NCBI GenBank assembly: GCA_029298735.1 | Contig: JANSLP010000002.1 | Span: forward strand, 62,001 to 126,000 | From: Ophiostoma sp. CBS 140.51 | Taxonomy: Eukaryota; Ascomycota; Sordariomycetes; Ophiostomatales; Ophiostomataceae | DNA: 64,000 nucleotides | Reading direction: 5' to 3' | Made by a program: the position numbers and the translations under genes | The notes under the pieces: generated by a model | Seen by the model: the letters and a program-made list of their open reading frames with translations, nothing else | Databases searched by the model: none | What the model was told of the DNA's origin: nothing | Shown: piece by piece, positions 11,501 through 22,500 of the stretch | Numbering within the stretch: the first letter of the stretch is position 1 | Layout: each line of letters begins with the position of its first letter

Positions 11501-14500
11501 GTCCCGGTTGGCCTCGCGCATCGCCGACGGGACGTTGGAAATCGTCACAATAGCACGTCCATTTTGACGGATCTCTGCTCCAATCTTTTGACGTCTTGCC
11601 GGTTTGGGCACCACACCTCATTTCCACCTCCTCCACCGGCGGGCTGAACTATCGTGCGCGCTACTTTCTTTGGCTGGAGCTTTGTGCGTGTGCTTTCTTT
11701 CTTCTTTTCGCCTGCCAGTCTCCAGTGGACCCATCCGCGTCTCCATCGGTGAGCGTCAGTGCCTTTCCGCCTTCTGTAACAGGACAGTTAAAGAAAACGA
11801 AGCCATGCCGGATGAAAAAAAGGGGGGGAGGAGAACAATGAGAAAGAGGAGACGGAGGAGAGAATGGAGTCGTTATGGGGCCAATTGTTCATGCTTGACG
11901 AAATAACGATGCGGAGATACAAGGTCGAACAGCAATATCGACTCGAAGCGGTCTGCAATGCGCTGGCATTGTGATCCATACGTTGTAATATGCCGTACGA
12001 GGACCCAGTGGCAAGTAAGCTGGAGCAGAGGAGCAAAAGCAAGAAAAGCATCGAGCACATTGCAAGCATGTTCACGAAGGAGAGATAGCCGCTGTGACAA
12101 TGACAAGAATAACGAAAAGTGCAAAAATGAGATTGAAATTACACTGCATCGGCTCCATCCATCATTGACTCCATCAGGGCGGAACACCCCGTCCAGGAAA
12201 AGAGTCCAGAATCTTGACAATCCAAGAAAAAGGCGACGGATAGGCCCACGGCTGAGGACCCGGCCAGAACCACCGACCGTTCTTTTTTGGGTTGCGTTTT
12301 CAAAGTTTTTCTTTCACCCCTGGTCCAGATCCTAAAATACGAACAAAACGCAATTTCCAGAGCGCCAAGCGAAGTTGCGCATTCGGATCAACAGAAAAAG
12401 AAGGTGCAGAAAGAGAAGAAACCTAAAGAAAAACACTCACACACTGTGAACAGTGAGAAAGGGGAAATAGCATGGTTCCTTTTTTTTGTCGTATCTGCGT
12501 CTGCGTCTGCCGCTTTGATTTGGCATTTGGGAATCCTTCGCCTTTCGTCTGATGTTTGTTTTCGTTCGTGAGGCGTTCCTTCTGATGGAGATTGCAGCAA
12601 CACAATCACCACAAACCACAAAGCACCAATCCTTTTGATACAATGGCTCTGATTTCTGCTTCCTTCGTCCCATCCCACCCTTGCTGCTGCCGCTGCCCGT
12701 TGTTTCCTTTTTGCAGATGCAGCTAGCCGGCCACGATGTCTGTTTTCCCTTGCTTTCTCACTCCGTCCAGTGTTCGAATCCTCCCAATCTGTTCATCTGC
12801 CAGCAGTGAGCACAGCGTGGCAAGGATGCAACATTGCCGGCGTCTGCGTTGCGACCTCATCAGCAGTATTTTATTGGAACACGTCGTCAGCAAGTTAGTA
12901 ACCTTACTCGGTCATCACGGCGCGATGCAGACCGCAAATTCTCAACCGTCGGTTGAGATGCCGAGTTCTTGAGTCTCTGTCCTCTCTCCCCACATCGTGA
13001 AATGTGTAAATTGCGTTCTGATGTATGTCTCTCTGCTTCGTTTTTCTTTCTCGAATAATAATCTCCCGTGGAAGTTGATTTTTCAAGGAGCGGCGGCCAG
13101 CGGTCCGCTCTGTGGTTTAAGCTTGATAGACCCAGCTGGAGCTCTCGTGCTTTTTGGAAGTCTAATTTGTACCATCATGACCATCACTCTCCGGGGCGAG
13201 CGCGGCTCGTTTCCCTTTTCTCTTTTCTCTTTTTGCCTTTCCCCTCACCGCATATCCTCATCCCGGAACGCCCCCTGCTGCTTCTTTTTGGTTCAGTTCT
13301 GTCTTCCCCGCTCGGCGTTGGACCCAAAAACGCGTTTGTGCCACGTCTCCTTTTCGAGTCGTCCCCATACATACAAGAAAGACGCGTTCCGCACGTCCAG
13401 CTCGCGTCGTTGGACGACTGCTCGACTGCTCGACTCCTCCTTTGCTTCATCGCTGCCCCAGCTTCCCCTCGCCGCCCCAGGTCACGTCGACTCTTCTTGT
13501 CTCTGTGTTGGTTCAAGTCGAGTCGATCGTGTGCCTCGTTGTCCACATCCTCGGTCACCTCGGTCGTTGATATCTGTACTGAGTATGCCGCACAGCATCA
13601 CGGTGCAATGGAAAGACGAGCGTCTGGCTGTCCTTAACTCACTTCTAGTCCTCCGCTGTCACTGCATAGTCACGACATCATATCTCTTGCCTCACTTTCG
13701 ATGGCCTTGTCAAAGGTCATGATGTTGCGTTGTCAATGCCTTCGGAAAAGATTACTCACAGTCGTCGATAGGAGTCCGTGGTGAATATTCAGAATCACCC
13801 GACGAACCGACTGGCTCGGATATTTCAGCGAAACGAACCGCCGAGCACAAACACGGGACGGATACAATACAAGTAGGGCTGGCCTTGTCCGACCAGTTCT
13901 TGTTTCTTTTTTTCCTTGTTTCTTTTTTGTTTCCGAGTCTCCTGCGCCAAACGGCTGCTCCCGTGTCCGATTTCCGTCGTTGAAACGAACAAACGCATCC
14001 GCTGACAGGGTAAACCGGCAGACAACGACGGGTCGAAACGTACGACAAACGGACACATCCGAACGGAATATCGACAGTCGTTCCTGGGCCAACTACGAAT
14101 AGCCTCGTTTTCCTGCGAAGTACGGGCTCGAATGACTGGGAATCAATCTTTGTGTTTGTCGCAGGCAATTGACAGTTCAATCGCTTTCTTTGGCGCTACT
14201 GCAATCAACCACGCAATCATTTTCGACGGTTCGCGCCGTTGTTAGCGACGGAGAAAAAGGCTGCTCTTTGGTCCAGATTGGGCAGTCCATGACGAGTTGT
14301 CACGGAGGAAAGGGAGAAACTGACGAAATGGACTCAATTGAGCACTGATATGGGGCAAATCGCCGTTGGTGCCCGCTTTGGTGCGTGGGTGCGGGCAACA
14401 AAGGGAAGGTACGACAGGCTGCGCCTGCCCTGCATCTGCCGTATGGGCGATCCCCGCGACGGAGAGTTTGGTTTGTAAGGCACTATTTGAAGTCAAAATC

Positions 14501-14715
14501 GCCGAGGCAAGCCAAGCGGGGATAATTGCCTCGTACGGATTCCGAAAAAGGACGAAAAGAGCGACTGGCACAAGGTCAAATTTGACGAAAATATCCATCT
14601 CGGGACGAAATCTTGTAACTTCCAATTGACGATTTTCCCAACGAAGCGATTGTCTGAATATCTGAATTGGCAGCTACGACGAAGCTACAGCTGAGCGAAC
14701 CGCAGATCGATCACG
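5587..14715. other. Gene-free stretch of about 9 kb
   Basis: I find no recognisable protein family, tRNA or mobile element. Several frames are open for 120-240 codons (for example 9300-9881 plus and 12997-13722 plus), but they overlap open frames in other phases, lack the GC-rich third positions of neighbouring genes and show no known motif. Notable sequence: an exact TACTCCGTA at 9740-9748, TACTCCGT at 10686-10693, a T20 run at 10068-10087, a T-rich block at about 10240-10660, and a 10-bp AAAAGACGAG repeat (2.7 copies) at 11342-11368. The last kilobase must hold the quinone oxidoreductase promoter; I see no TATA box there. Confidence 0.5.
10068..10087. repeat. T20 homopolymer
   Basis: Twenty consecutive T on the plus strand, inside a wider T-rich intergenic block. 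Length is likely variable and prone to sequencing error. Confidence 0.9.
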
Positions 14716-15812
14716 ATGACGACATACATGAAGGCAGTTGGTGAGTTGCGATTGCGACTGTAGACAGCACCCATGAAATCGAGCGAAGACAGCCTCTAAC
14801 CACAAAATTCTTCCCTCCAGACGTCAAGGGTGGTACCGGCCACGCCGACGCCCTCTTCATCAACGACCAGACTCCGAAACCGACGGCCAAGGACTGTGAA
14901 GCGATTGTCAAGATCAAGGCGTTTGGGCTGAACCGTATGGACCTGCTGCAGCGCGAGGGCAAGTACCCGCTGGGCCCGCGCATCCCCAAGACGATGGGCG
15001 TCGAGTTCAGCGGCACGATTGAGTCCTTTGGCGGCGACACGACGAGCGGGTTCAGTGTGGGAGACGAGGTGTTTGGATTGGCGTACGGCGGTGCGTATGC
15101 CGAGTACGCGGCTGTGTCGGTGCGTATGCTCGTGCACAAGCCGTCCTACCTGTCATGGGAGCAGGCGGCGGCCATTCCCGAGAACTGGATCACGGCTCTG
15201 CAGGCACTCCACGAGGTTGGCGGCTTCCGTGGCGACCTGGGCCAGACGGCGCTGTGGCATGCGGGCGCGTCGGGCGTGAGCATTGCGGGCATTCAACTGT
15301 CCAAGCTGGCAGGCGCCAAAGCCGTGTACGCGACGGCGGGCACTGACGACAAGTGCTCGTTTCTGGTCGAGGAGCTGGGCGCGACAGCCACCTTCAACTA
15401 CAAGAAGTCCAACTGGGCAGACGAGGTGCTAAAGGTGACCGACAAGAAGGGCGTCGACTTTATTGTGGACTATATTGGTGCCGACTACTTCCAAAAGAAC
15501 CTGGACGCGGCGGCGCTGGACGCACACATTGTGGTGCTAGCGCTGATGAGCGGTGCGACGCTGCCGGCGGACGTCAACATTAGTGCGATCCTGCGCAAGC
15601 GGCTGCGGATTGAGGGCAGTGGCCTGCGCAGCCGGGAGCCCGAGTACCAGGGCCGTCTGCGGGACCGGCTGACGACGATTCTGCCGCACTTTGAGACGGG
15701 CGAGCTGAAGCTGTACGTGGACAAGGTGTTGCCGTGGGAGCAGATCCGGGAGGCGCACGAGTACATGGAGAAGAATGTGTCCATGGGCAAGATTATCTGC
15801 ACGATCGGTTGA
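14716..15812 (+). CDS. NAD(P)H-quinone oxidoreductase, PIG3/zeta-crystallin type MDR
   Basis: Exons 14716-14740 and 14821-15812 with an 80-bp intron (GTGAGT donor, CTAAC branch-like site, CCTCCAG acceptor) give 338 residues, the usual length of this family. The start encodes MTTYMKAV before the splice. It is a medium-chain dehydrogenase/reductase without the zinc ligands: an N-terminal GroES-like domain (FGLNRMDLLQREGKYP around 42-57, GVEFSGTI, GDEVFGL), then a Rossmann nucleotide-binding segment HAGASGVSIAGIQLSKLAGA at about 155-174. The C-terminal half (FNYKKSNW, LRSREPEYQ, ILPHFETGELK, AHEYMEKN, GKIICTI) closely follows the PIG3/TP53I3-like quinone reductases. Expected activity is NADPH-dependent reduction of quinones in the cytosol; the true substrate is unknown. 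It converges with the dienelactone hydrolase gene downstream; no shared pathway is implied. Confidence 0.9.
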
Positions 15813-15868
15813 TGTGGTGTGTTGCGGTTAAAGTATGAGTACTTATATTGGCTACCTACTTGAGAGGG

Positions 15869-15901
15869 AATAAACAAAGCAAATAAAAATAAAAATAAAA
15901 G
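15869..15901 (+). terminator. Poly(A) signal region between convergent genes
   Basis: AATAAA at 15869-15874, followed by an A-rich run with repeated AAATAAAAAT units, 57 bp after the oxidoreductase stop codon. This is consistent with a fungal 3' end signal for the plus-strand gene. The whole gap between the two convergent stop codons is only 200 bp (15813-16012), so the 3' ends may overlap. Confidence 0.5.
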
Positions 15902-16012
15902 ACAATACCGGAGAAACCCAGACCCAAATCGAAGCACCTAAACGCCAGAGCTGTCGTCATCCATACGGAGTACACATTGTTCCCTTTCTGTCATGTCCTC
16001 TCCTACACTACC

Positions 16013-17116
16013 TTAGTGAGCATTCAACCACTTGAGCATCTGCTCAAACGCCGTCGCCTGCGCCTCCTTGATGGATGCATCCGCGTAATCGCCCACGACC
16101 GCGAAACCGTGCGGCACCCCCGGGTAGACTTGGACTTCGTGCTCGACATTATTCTGCGACAGGTAGTCCTCTCCCGCCGTCCGCACCTCGTCCGGGAACA
16201 AAGGGTCGCTCTCGACGCAGACCATGCTGATCGGTGCCTGCAGGCCCTGGAAGTCGTCGGGCGACACCAGTGTTGCGTGGGCCAGCACGCCGGCCTTAAT
16301 CAGGGGGGCCGGCTTGGACAGCAGACCGGCTTCGAGTGCCGAGGCGGCGGCATCGCTGTTGGCATTGTTGGCCTCGCTACCGCTCGCAGTAGCACCTGCA
16401 GCAGCAGCGGCATTGACAGGTCCCTCTGCATCGTACTGGCTCGCCTTCTCGCCAGCCAGCAGCAGCACATACCGTCCACCGAAACAGTAACCGACCGCAA
16501 AGATACCGTCACCCCGTGCCACGGCATCGGCAAACTCGTCGCGCGCCGCACTGATGACACGGTGCAGCAGCGGCAGCACCTTGGCCTCTGTGTGGCGTGC
16601 CAGCCACATGTCAATCATGAAGCTCTTGACTGTTTCCACCGCCTTTGTTTTGAAGAGGTCCAAGAAGGACCCAGTGTCGTTGGTTGCCACAGCTTCCTCT
16701 TCGGCTGCCGCTGTGTTGGGCGCCACGTCCCCGCCAAAGAGGTCCGGCATCACCACGACAAAGCCTTCGTCGGCGTACATGTCCGCCTGGATCTGGTTGT
16801 TGGTCGACTGCATGCCTGTGCCGCCCGTGAGCAGCAACAAAAGACGCGCGGGCGCGTGCGGGTAGCCACTGGGTTTGGCGACGTAGGTGTCGACATCGTC
16901 GAGCTTGCGGATCTCGCCGGCGGGCGTGCGGCTGCCGTTGGGGCCGGAAGGGAGAGGGCGGTCGGTCACACAGTCGTCGCACAGCTTGGGGGTAGCAGTC
17001 CCGGTCGCTGCTGGCTCTGCGGCTGATGACGCTGCCGCTGCTGCAGCCGGGGCTGGCGAGGCGTCCTCTGCCGCGTCGCTCTCGGGCGCTCTCGTCGCAA
17101 GGTCGTCGGCCGTCAT
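16013..17116 (-). CDS. Dienelactone hydrolase family protein
   Basis: Intronless minus-strand gene, 367 residues, alpha/beta-hydrolase fold of the dienelactone hydrolase group. The catalytic triad is visible: nucleophile Cys211 in GYCFGGRY, Asp304 in ESDPLFP and His336 in VPHGF. The conserved blocks LLLLLTGGTG (about 92-101), NNQIQADMYADEGFVVVMPDLFGGD (106-130) and a C-terminal lid-side region match fungal family members. Two low-complexity parts are unusual: an Ala/Glu/Pro-rich N-terminal leader of about 40 residues and an Ala/Ser/Asn-rich insert at about 231-262 just after the nucleophile elbow. The family cleaves cyclic lactones or esters, classically in aromatic breakdown, but many fungal paralogues have no known substrate. 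The start is the first ATG of the frame at 17116; a start further inside cannot be excluded because the leader is low complexity. Confidence 0.88.
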   Translation of the reverse strand: MTADDLATRAPESDAAEDASPAPAAAAAASSAAEPAATGTATPKLCDDCVTDRPLPSGPNGSRTPAGEIRKLDDVDTYVAKPSGYPHAPARLLLLLTGGTGMQSTNNQIQADMYADEGFVVVMPDLFGGDVAPNTAAAEEEAVATNDTGSFLDLFKTKAVETVKSFMIDMWLARHTEAKVLPLLHRVISAARDEFADAVARGDGIFAVGYCFGGRYVLLLAGEKASQYDAEGPVNAAAAAGATASGSEANNANSDAAASALEAGLLSKPAPLIKAGVLAHATLVSPDDFQGLQAPISMVCVESDPLFPDEVRTAGEDYLSQNNVEHEVQVYPGVPHGFAVVGDYADASIKEAQATAFEQMLKWLNAH

Positions 17117-17511
17117 GGTCGGTTAGATGAGAGGTTGATGGATGTTTGTCGTATCGGTACTCTGTGGTAATAATGGTATTTGTGGGGCAATTAACGTCGG
17201 TCGTCGCTGTTGGTCGTCGTGGAGAGCGTCGTAATTGGCAGTTCTTTGCAGTGTGTCAATAGAAGAGCGAGTTGAAACCGATTCACGCCACGTAATGATG
17301 CGCCGCAGCTCCAAGCTTGGTACAGTCAATGTGGCCAATGTGGTTGCGACGTATTACTCTGTAGTAAAACGACGTTCGACGTGCATACACAGGAGACTTT
17401 AATAGTGTTTGTCCTTTTACAGCTTGGCTCAAACGCGGGGTTAACGCATGTACGCTGTACGACGTAATACGTTGTAATCCTCTCATTATTCCGTATTAAT
17501 ACAGAACTAAG
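17117..17511. promoter_or_regulatory. Upstream region of the dienelactone hydrolase gene with repeated TAATACGT elements
   Basis: Intergenic DNA upstream of the minus-strand hydrolase. It carries ACGTAAT at 17290-17296, ACGTATTA at 17349-17356 (TAATACGT on the minus strand) and ACGTAATACGT at 17462-17472, so TAATACGT occurs twice in inverted orientation. No TATA box was recognised. The factor that would bind is unknown; the regulatory role is inference from position and repetition. Confidence 0.3.
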
Positions 17512-17883
17512 TTACAGTGCCGTAATATCTTCCCAGGTCACGTTCAACCCACACTCATCTACTTCAAATGACAACAACTCCTGTCTTTCCTCGACCCGAC
17601 ACCCACAGTAGCAAATTAAATACTCGTCCTCATCTCGATCATAATTTGGGGATAACGCCGCCGTTTGTTGTTCTTCCGACGGCCTCAGCCTTGGCATCGA
17701 GGCCGCACGTTTAAACGCAGAAACCAACGAAAAGTGCCCGGCAAATAACTTCCCCTTGTGCTTAAGATACTTTAGGATAGACATCAAGTTCCAGTGCTCA
17801 TGCGGCTTGAGCCAGATGTGCCGGACACGGAGCCGGTGAAAAGTGTTCTCCGCCTCAAAAGGTTGCGGCTCGATATGCTGCAT
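17512..17883 (-). CDS. Hypothetical 123-residue ORF, possibly the 3' remnant of the adjacent F-box gene
   Basis: ATG-initiated minus-strand frame. Its product has a natural-looking composition (HRLRVRHIWLKPHEHWNLM, LKYLKHKGKLF, CYCGCRVEERQELLSFEVDE) and no low complexity, but I do not recognise a domain. It lies directly downstream, on the same strand, of the F-box pseudogene and is separated from it by about 90 bp containing several stops. It may be the decayed C-terminal part of that gene or an independent small gene. No intron or promoter evidence separates the two. Confidence 0.3.
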   Translation of the reverse strand: MQHIEPQPFEAENTFHRLRVRHIWLKPHEHWNLMSILKYLKHKGKLFAGHFSLVSAFKRAASMPRLRPSEEQQTAALSPNYDRDEDEYLICYCGCRVEERQELLSFEVDECGLNVTWEDITAL

Positions 17884-17970
17884 CCACCCAGTATCTCAAC
17901 GTTTCGCGATCGATTTACTCGTGACGCTCGTCCGGCCTTGTTCCATCATCAGTCAGCATCATGTATATAG

Positions 17971-19533
17971 TTATGCACGCATAGTCCTTGGGCTCTTTGC
18001 CAACTTCTTCGGGTATCGCTCGAAACGGAACAATCGGCAGTCGTCGTGCCCGTTGCTCACAATCTCCAAGCACTCGAGGCATGGCATTGCCATGGCGGCA
18101 TTGGTGGCCGTTTCCAAGACACCTAAGGTACTGTCTCTCTCATCAAAAAGGCTTGTCGAAAGCGTCAGATAGCGTAGGTTGGCCCATTCGAAGGAATTTC
18201 TGAAATTCTTTGGCACGGACTTCACGTTGTCCGAGTTCTGCTTCTCACCCTTTCTGTGCACCAGGTCCACATGTGCAAAAAAGTCGCAAGCTTCGGTGCA
18301 GAATAGAAGATGCAGCTCCGTTGACTGGACTGCCATCCTGGCCAACATCAGGGCAAGGCGCTCGGCGGCGGGCACGGGAGGCCACCGTTGGCCCATTGAC
18401 CACGCTGATTGATATAGCGGGAAATATCAGCAATGTATAATTGGCAAAACAGCGACAGATCACGCAAAGGCTTCTACCCTTTATTTGCGCGGCCTCTTAG
18501 CAGTTCGCGTAGAAAATAGTACTCCGTGTTACAAAGATCATCGATTCCATTTTTCCATTGGTAGAGGCCATCAAGCCATCGGTCGAGAAGGCCGCACCGT
18601 GGCTCGTGCCGGATGCTCTCGAGCCGCGGCAAGGCACTCACGAGTGGCAGGAGTAATATTGCGAGCGACGGCGAGATGAGACCAATACTTGAGACAACAA
18701 ATCGGGACACGCATTCAACGGTATGCAGCCTTGCATGCTGGGTAGGAAACTCGCAATAGTAAAAGCCATGATCCTGGCGTCCTTGGCGACCTCCACGGTG
18801 GAGTTTGAATTCTACTTCTGTGTGCTCTAGGAGGTTGCCACGTCGCAAGAGCAAACCCGAGGACTCGTCACGGTACAAAGCCTCGTACTTCTCTAGCCAA
18901 CGGTTGATGTTGGCGAGACGGTCCCAGTTGTGCATGTTCAGGTGCTCTCAGTTGTGCGTGGTGATGTGCAAGGGATGATCCTGGTGGATGTCGAAACTGA
19001 GCTCCAGCGTAATTTCCTCCTCAGTATGATGACCCGCCTCTCAGAATCCCAGGACAGTACTCCGTATACATCTCTAGAATAGCTCGCCGAATGAAGCCTG
19101 CTAGATACTCATTCTCCTTCCGGCTATACTGTTCAAGGATCGAGAAGTGTAGGTGCACCCAGCGTAGGCATCATCGACGCCGTGGAGGTGCAAAGACGGA
19201 ATTAAAAGCAGCCACCTGGTTGACCAGATTCAGCGTGCCCGCATTTGGATCGCGTTCGAATGGTGTGTGTCTCATTGTCGTGTCCATTCTCACTACAGTA
19301 TGCCGGAACACGAGTTCCTCGAAAATTCTCAGCCAGTGCAAATTGACCGCGGCGCAGCTAGCCAATTCTCTGTTGATAGCAACTATATCCTCTACGTGGA
19401 CATCATGCTGGTATAGTTCATCGAGCATGTGGTCTTTTCGAGATCATATGATATCGCGGATCATGAGAAGGATCTCGTCGGGAAGGTCGCCGCGTTTGTT
19501 GTTGTTGTTGTTGTTGTTGTTAGGGGCGGCCAT
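17971..19533 (-). pseudogene. Degraded F-box domain protein gene
   Basis: Read from 19533 downward, the frame starts with ATG, an Asn8 run and DLPDEILLMIRDII, the usual opening of a fungal F-box. It then meets TGA at 19446-19444. The same frame continues with sensible protein to another TGA at 19173-19171 and on through LRWVHLHFSILEQYS to a stop near 19040. There a one-base shift is needed to continue (HHTEEEITLELSFDI). Further stops lie at 18950-18948 (TGA) and just below 18479 (TAG), and a second shift near 18375 restores PVPAAERLALMLARMA. The C-terminal part (FEWANLRYLTLSTSLF, AAMAMPCLECLEI, CRLFRFERY) has the leucine-rich pattern typical of large fungal F-box families. At least four internal stops and two shifts make this a decayed gene. 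Such families expand and decay rapidly in ascomycetes. Confidence 0.65.
19498..19521 (-). repeat. Trinucleotide repeat (AAC)8
   Basis: Eight GTT units on the plus strand, read as AAC on the minus strand, encoding an Asn run after the start codon of the F-box pseudogene. Confidence 0.9.
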
Positions 19534-22500
19534 GTTGTATTTGCCGACGTGGAAGCTGTCCGTACCAAGGCTGGCGCTGTTCAATATTGTCTTTTCGATA
19601 AGAACCTTCGTGGCCGAAATCTCGTTGGAGGCCGCTGATGAGACAGTCGGGAGACGGGAGCAGGTAAGCTGTGGTTTCTAGAAGTGCTGCCAAATGAATG
19701 ATTTTTATAAAATAAAATAAGTACCGGTCGGCCGGTCGTGTATTGTGTGAAAGATAGCGGTGGGATAACGGTGAAAATGTGGGCTTTAAGGAGGACTGTA
19801 AAGAAAGGAAAAGAGAAGATTGTTTCTCATATCAGGGGTTTGTTTACATGCGCACGGAGGAAAATGGCGTTTGGGCAACATCAACCAACACATCCTCTTC
19901 TGAAGGAAGCAGCTACGTTGCTCGTGCGGCACTTCAGTCCAGCGCCTGGTTTGATCTTTCCAGAATGGGACTTGGTTACCAAGACTGGCCTTCGCTGGGT
20001 ATTTACTGATTCGGCAGGAACGATGGCGTCGTGTTGTCGTGATATTGTGATATCACGTGAACAGCGTTTGGTCTCGACTTCCTCTTATTCTATTCCTGCC
20101 GTTGCACCCAGTAAAATAAACTTTGTAGAGTAACTTTTTAGTTTTACGCTTGAGATTTTGTCAATCAGCATCATTAGTCGTGGGGGAACCAGATGTCCCA
20201 ACAGGAGACAAGTCTAGATTATTTGATGCTGCGCACCTCATCTCGTTAAGCATAATTATATTGTTTTTTTACAAAAAAATCACCCGTTTGCATATCCATC
20301 AAGGCATAAATTGAGGCTCGGTCCGAGGATCATTAGAGGGAATGCTTATTTTGAAACCGGCCCAGGTGCCCGGGTGTTGCTCTGATTTCCTCGCATCCCC
20401 AGATTACCATCACATACCCGGTGACGATCAATCATGCACGCCATCACAACACGGCAACCACAAACCACTCACGCCCATAGGTCATGTGTATTGTAATTTG
20501 TACGTAAAGGCTTTTTTTTATGTGCACATAATTTTGTACCCTGCGAAAGTGCCAGTATCTTGAGGTGCTGGGATTGTTTGAAGTTGGAAATTGATGTGAC
20601 AGTGCTTGTAGTCCCTACCTTTCACTTTCCTTCTGTTTCCTGGCGTCTGTGTCCTTTCTTATTGAGTTTCCCTGTGTCTGTAGTGTATGTAGATGTGCTC
20701 TCTTATTGTCTTTCATTTATTCCGTATTGTATTTATTTCTCTCGAAAACTTTTTTTTTAAACAAAAATCTTTCTATAGAAGTAAAAAATTCAACATCTTG
20801 AACCTCAAAATGATACACTCCCGTGTCAGTTAGAACTCAAAGATCAATAAAATAAGAGAATACAACAAAAGGAAACAGTAAAACGAGTCTACTATCCTTG
20901 TTTATTGCCATCCTTTACAGTCCAACGGGCGTACGATGCGTCCCGACAAGAGGCCGTGGTGGTGATGATATGCGAGGATAACCCCTATCATATAAAGGAA
21001 AACGGCCGACAAAAATATGTGCCGCTATTATATGCAAAGGCCATGAGAAGGGAATGGAAAGCGGTCTAAAAAATGCCATACAGGTGGTCATTCCGATGTT
21101 TCCAGCGATACCTATTAAGGTCATGCCAACTTCGAGAGGCGATCATATCATACCCAGTCTCTCTGTGCGAAAATAGTCCCTCCTACAAATAACGAGCATG
21201 CTGATAAAAGCGCGCATGCTGTGTTATATGCATCTTCGCGAAGCCAGCGATAGCCAACGACACATCATGGTCTTTGTTGATATATCATGGTATGGTCATG
21301 GTGTCCATCTTCATTGCCGGAGGGAATTCTCCCCTTGGAATATTTGAATATGCTTACTTGTAAGAGGCCTTGAAGCAAAGGCTATTTCCCGGTCAATACT
21401 GAGAGGTGAGTGTTATTGAAGCGGAGTGTGATAGCCACCAAACAACATGCAGGACATCAAGAGCGTGCATCATATACATAACGGAGAGGTTCTAAATACA
21501 CTTACCAAAGAGCACAGTCGTGACAGTTATTATCAACTCACATTTTACATCCACCGATACAACAAACTCCAAGGCTGGAAGCAGCCCATCCATCGACGAC
21601 GCTGCGGGGGACGCAGAGGACGCGGAGGACGCGGTGAAGATGACGAAACGTGACTTTGTGTGTCAAGTTCTGAGCGCAGGTGAATGCACCTGACCTCACA
21701 TGTCGATGTTCGTTCGTGCAGTCTGCTGCTGCTTTGGCTTGTCACGTCAACAGTTCTCCATCTCATGTGCATCTCTCTGTACGTACTCCAAACCAAAATA
21801 CTGAAAGCCTCATGCTAGCAATATATGCTGCCGCGTCGCCGCCGCATGCCGGCGTTATGCGGGCCTCCCCGCGATCGCTTGCAGGACGCCAGAAGGAAAG
21901 CCAGCGGAGGTAGTCGTGCTAGGCCCCATTTTATCACACATGCTCCCCATCTTCTCATTTACTGCCCTCCACCTCACTACGACCATACGACTGCACGACA
22001 CAAATGCATGTGCGCACATACTTCTGTGTGGCCTGCACGCTTGCCGCCCAGCTGCCTTTCCTGGTCATGTCACGGGTAGGGGAGGAGAGGGAGGCCCAGA
22101 TGACGAAGAGGATGAGCAAGGCTCGATGGTCTGTTCCCTGATCGTGCATCTTGTTTCGTTTTATTGTTATTCCTTTCTTTCCTGCACGTCGATAGTTTCC
22201 GGAGTTGTGCATATCTTCATCCTCCTCCCCGGTCCAGCCCCGGGGACAGCTTCATCGTGCATGTGCATAAGGCAGGTCACATTTTGGCAGCCTGTGTTCT
22301 TTTTCTTTTGCCTCCTCCTTTGATACCCTCTGACGGTAGCAACGTAGGGCAGGGATGCTATCCAACGCTCAAAGGCTTCCCTGCGCCGCATATCCTCCTC
22401 CCCCACGACCGAGACGAGCACGGCGTCTTCACAAACACCGTCGTATCCGGTCTTCAACAATGAAGAGAGGGATATTCCAAAATAGGAGAGCAAAAGGGAC

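Noticed and set aside
12765..12785. GTTCGAATCC resembling a tRNA B box
   Set aside because: No A box at the right distance and no acceptor or T-arm pairing in the flanks. Similar TTCGA-type matches at 2880, 49542 and 54590 failed the same test.
12997..13722. 241-codon plus frame with hydrophobic stretches
   Set aside because: Two further frames over the same bases (plus 13068-13637, minus 13184-13558) are equally open; Ser/Leu/Phe/Pro bias is explained by C/T-rich DNA and no motif is visible.
19738..20133. 131-codon plus frame after the F-box remnant
   Set aside because: No motif, mixed composition, no neighbour or promoter support; likely chance.
21975..21995. TACGACCATA, resembling the start of fungal 5S rRNA
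   Set aside because: The following bases do not match the conserved 5S body, so it is a chance match.
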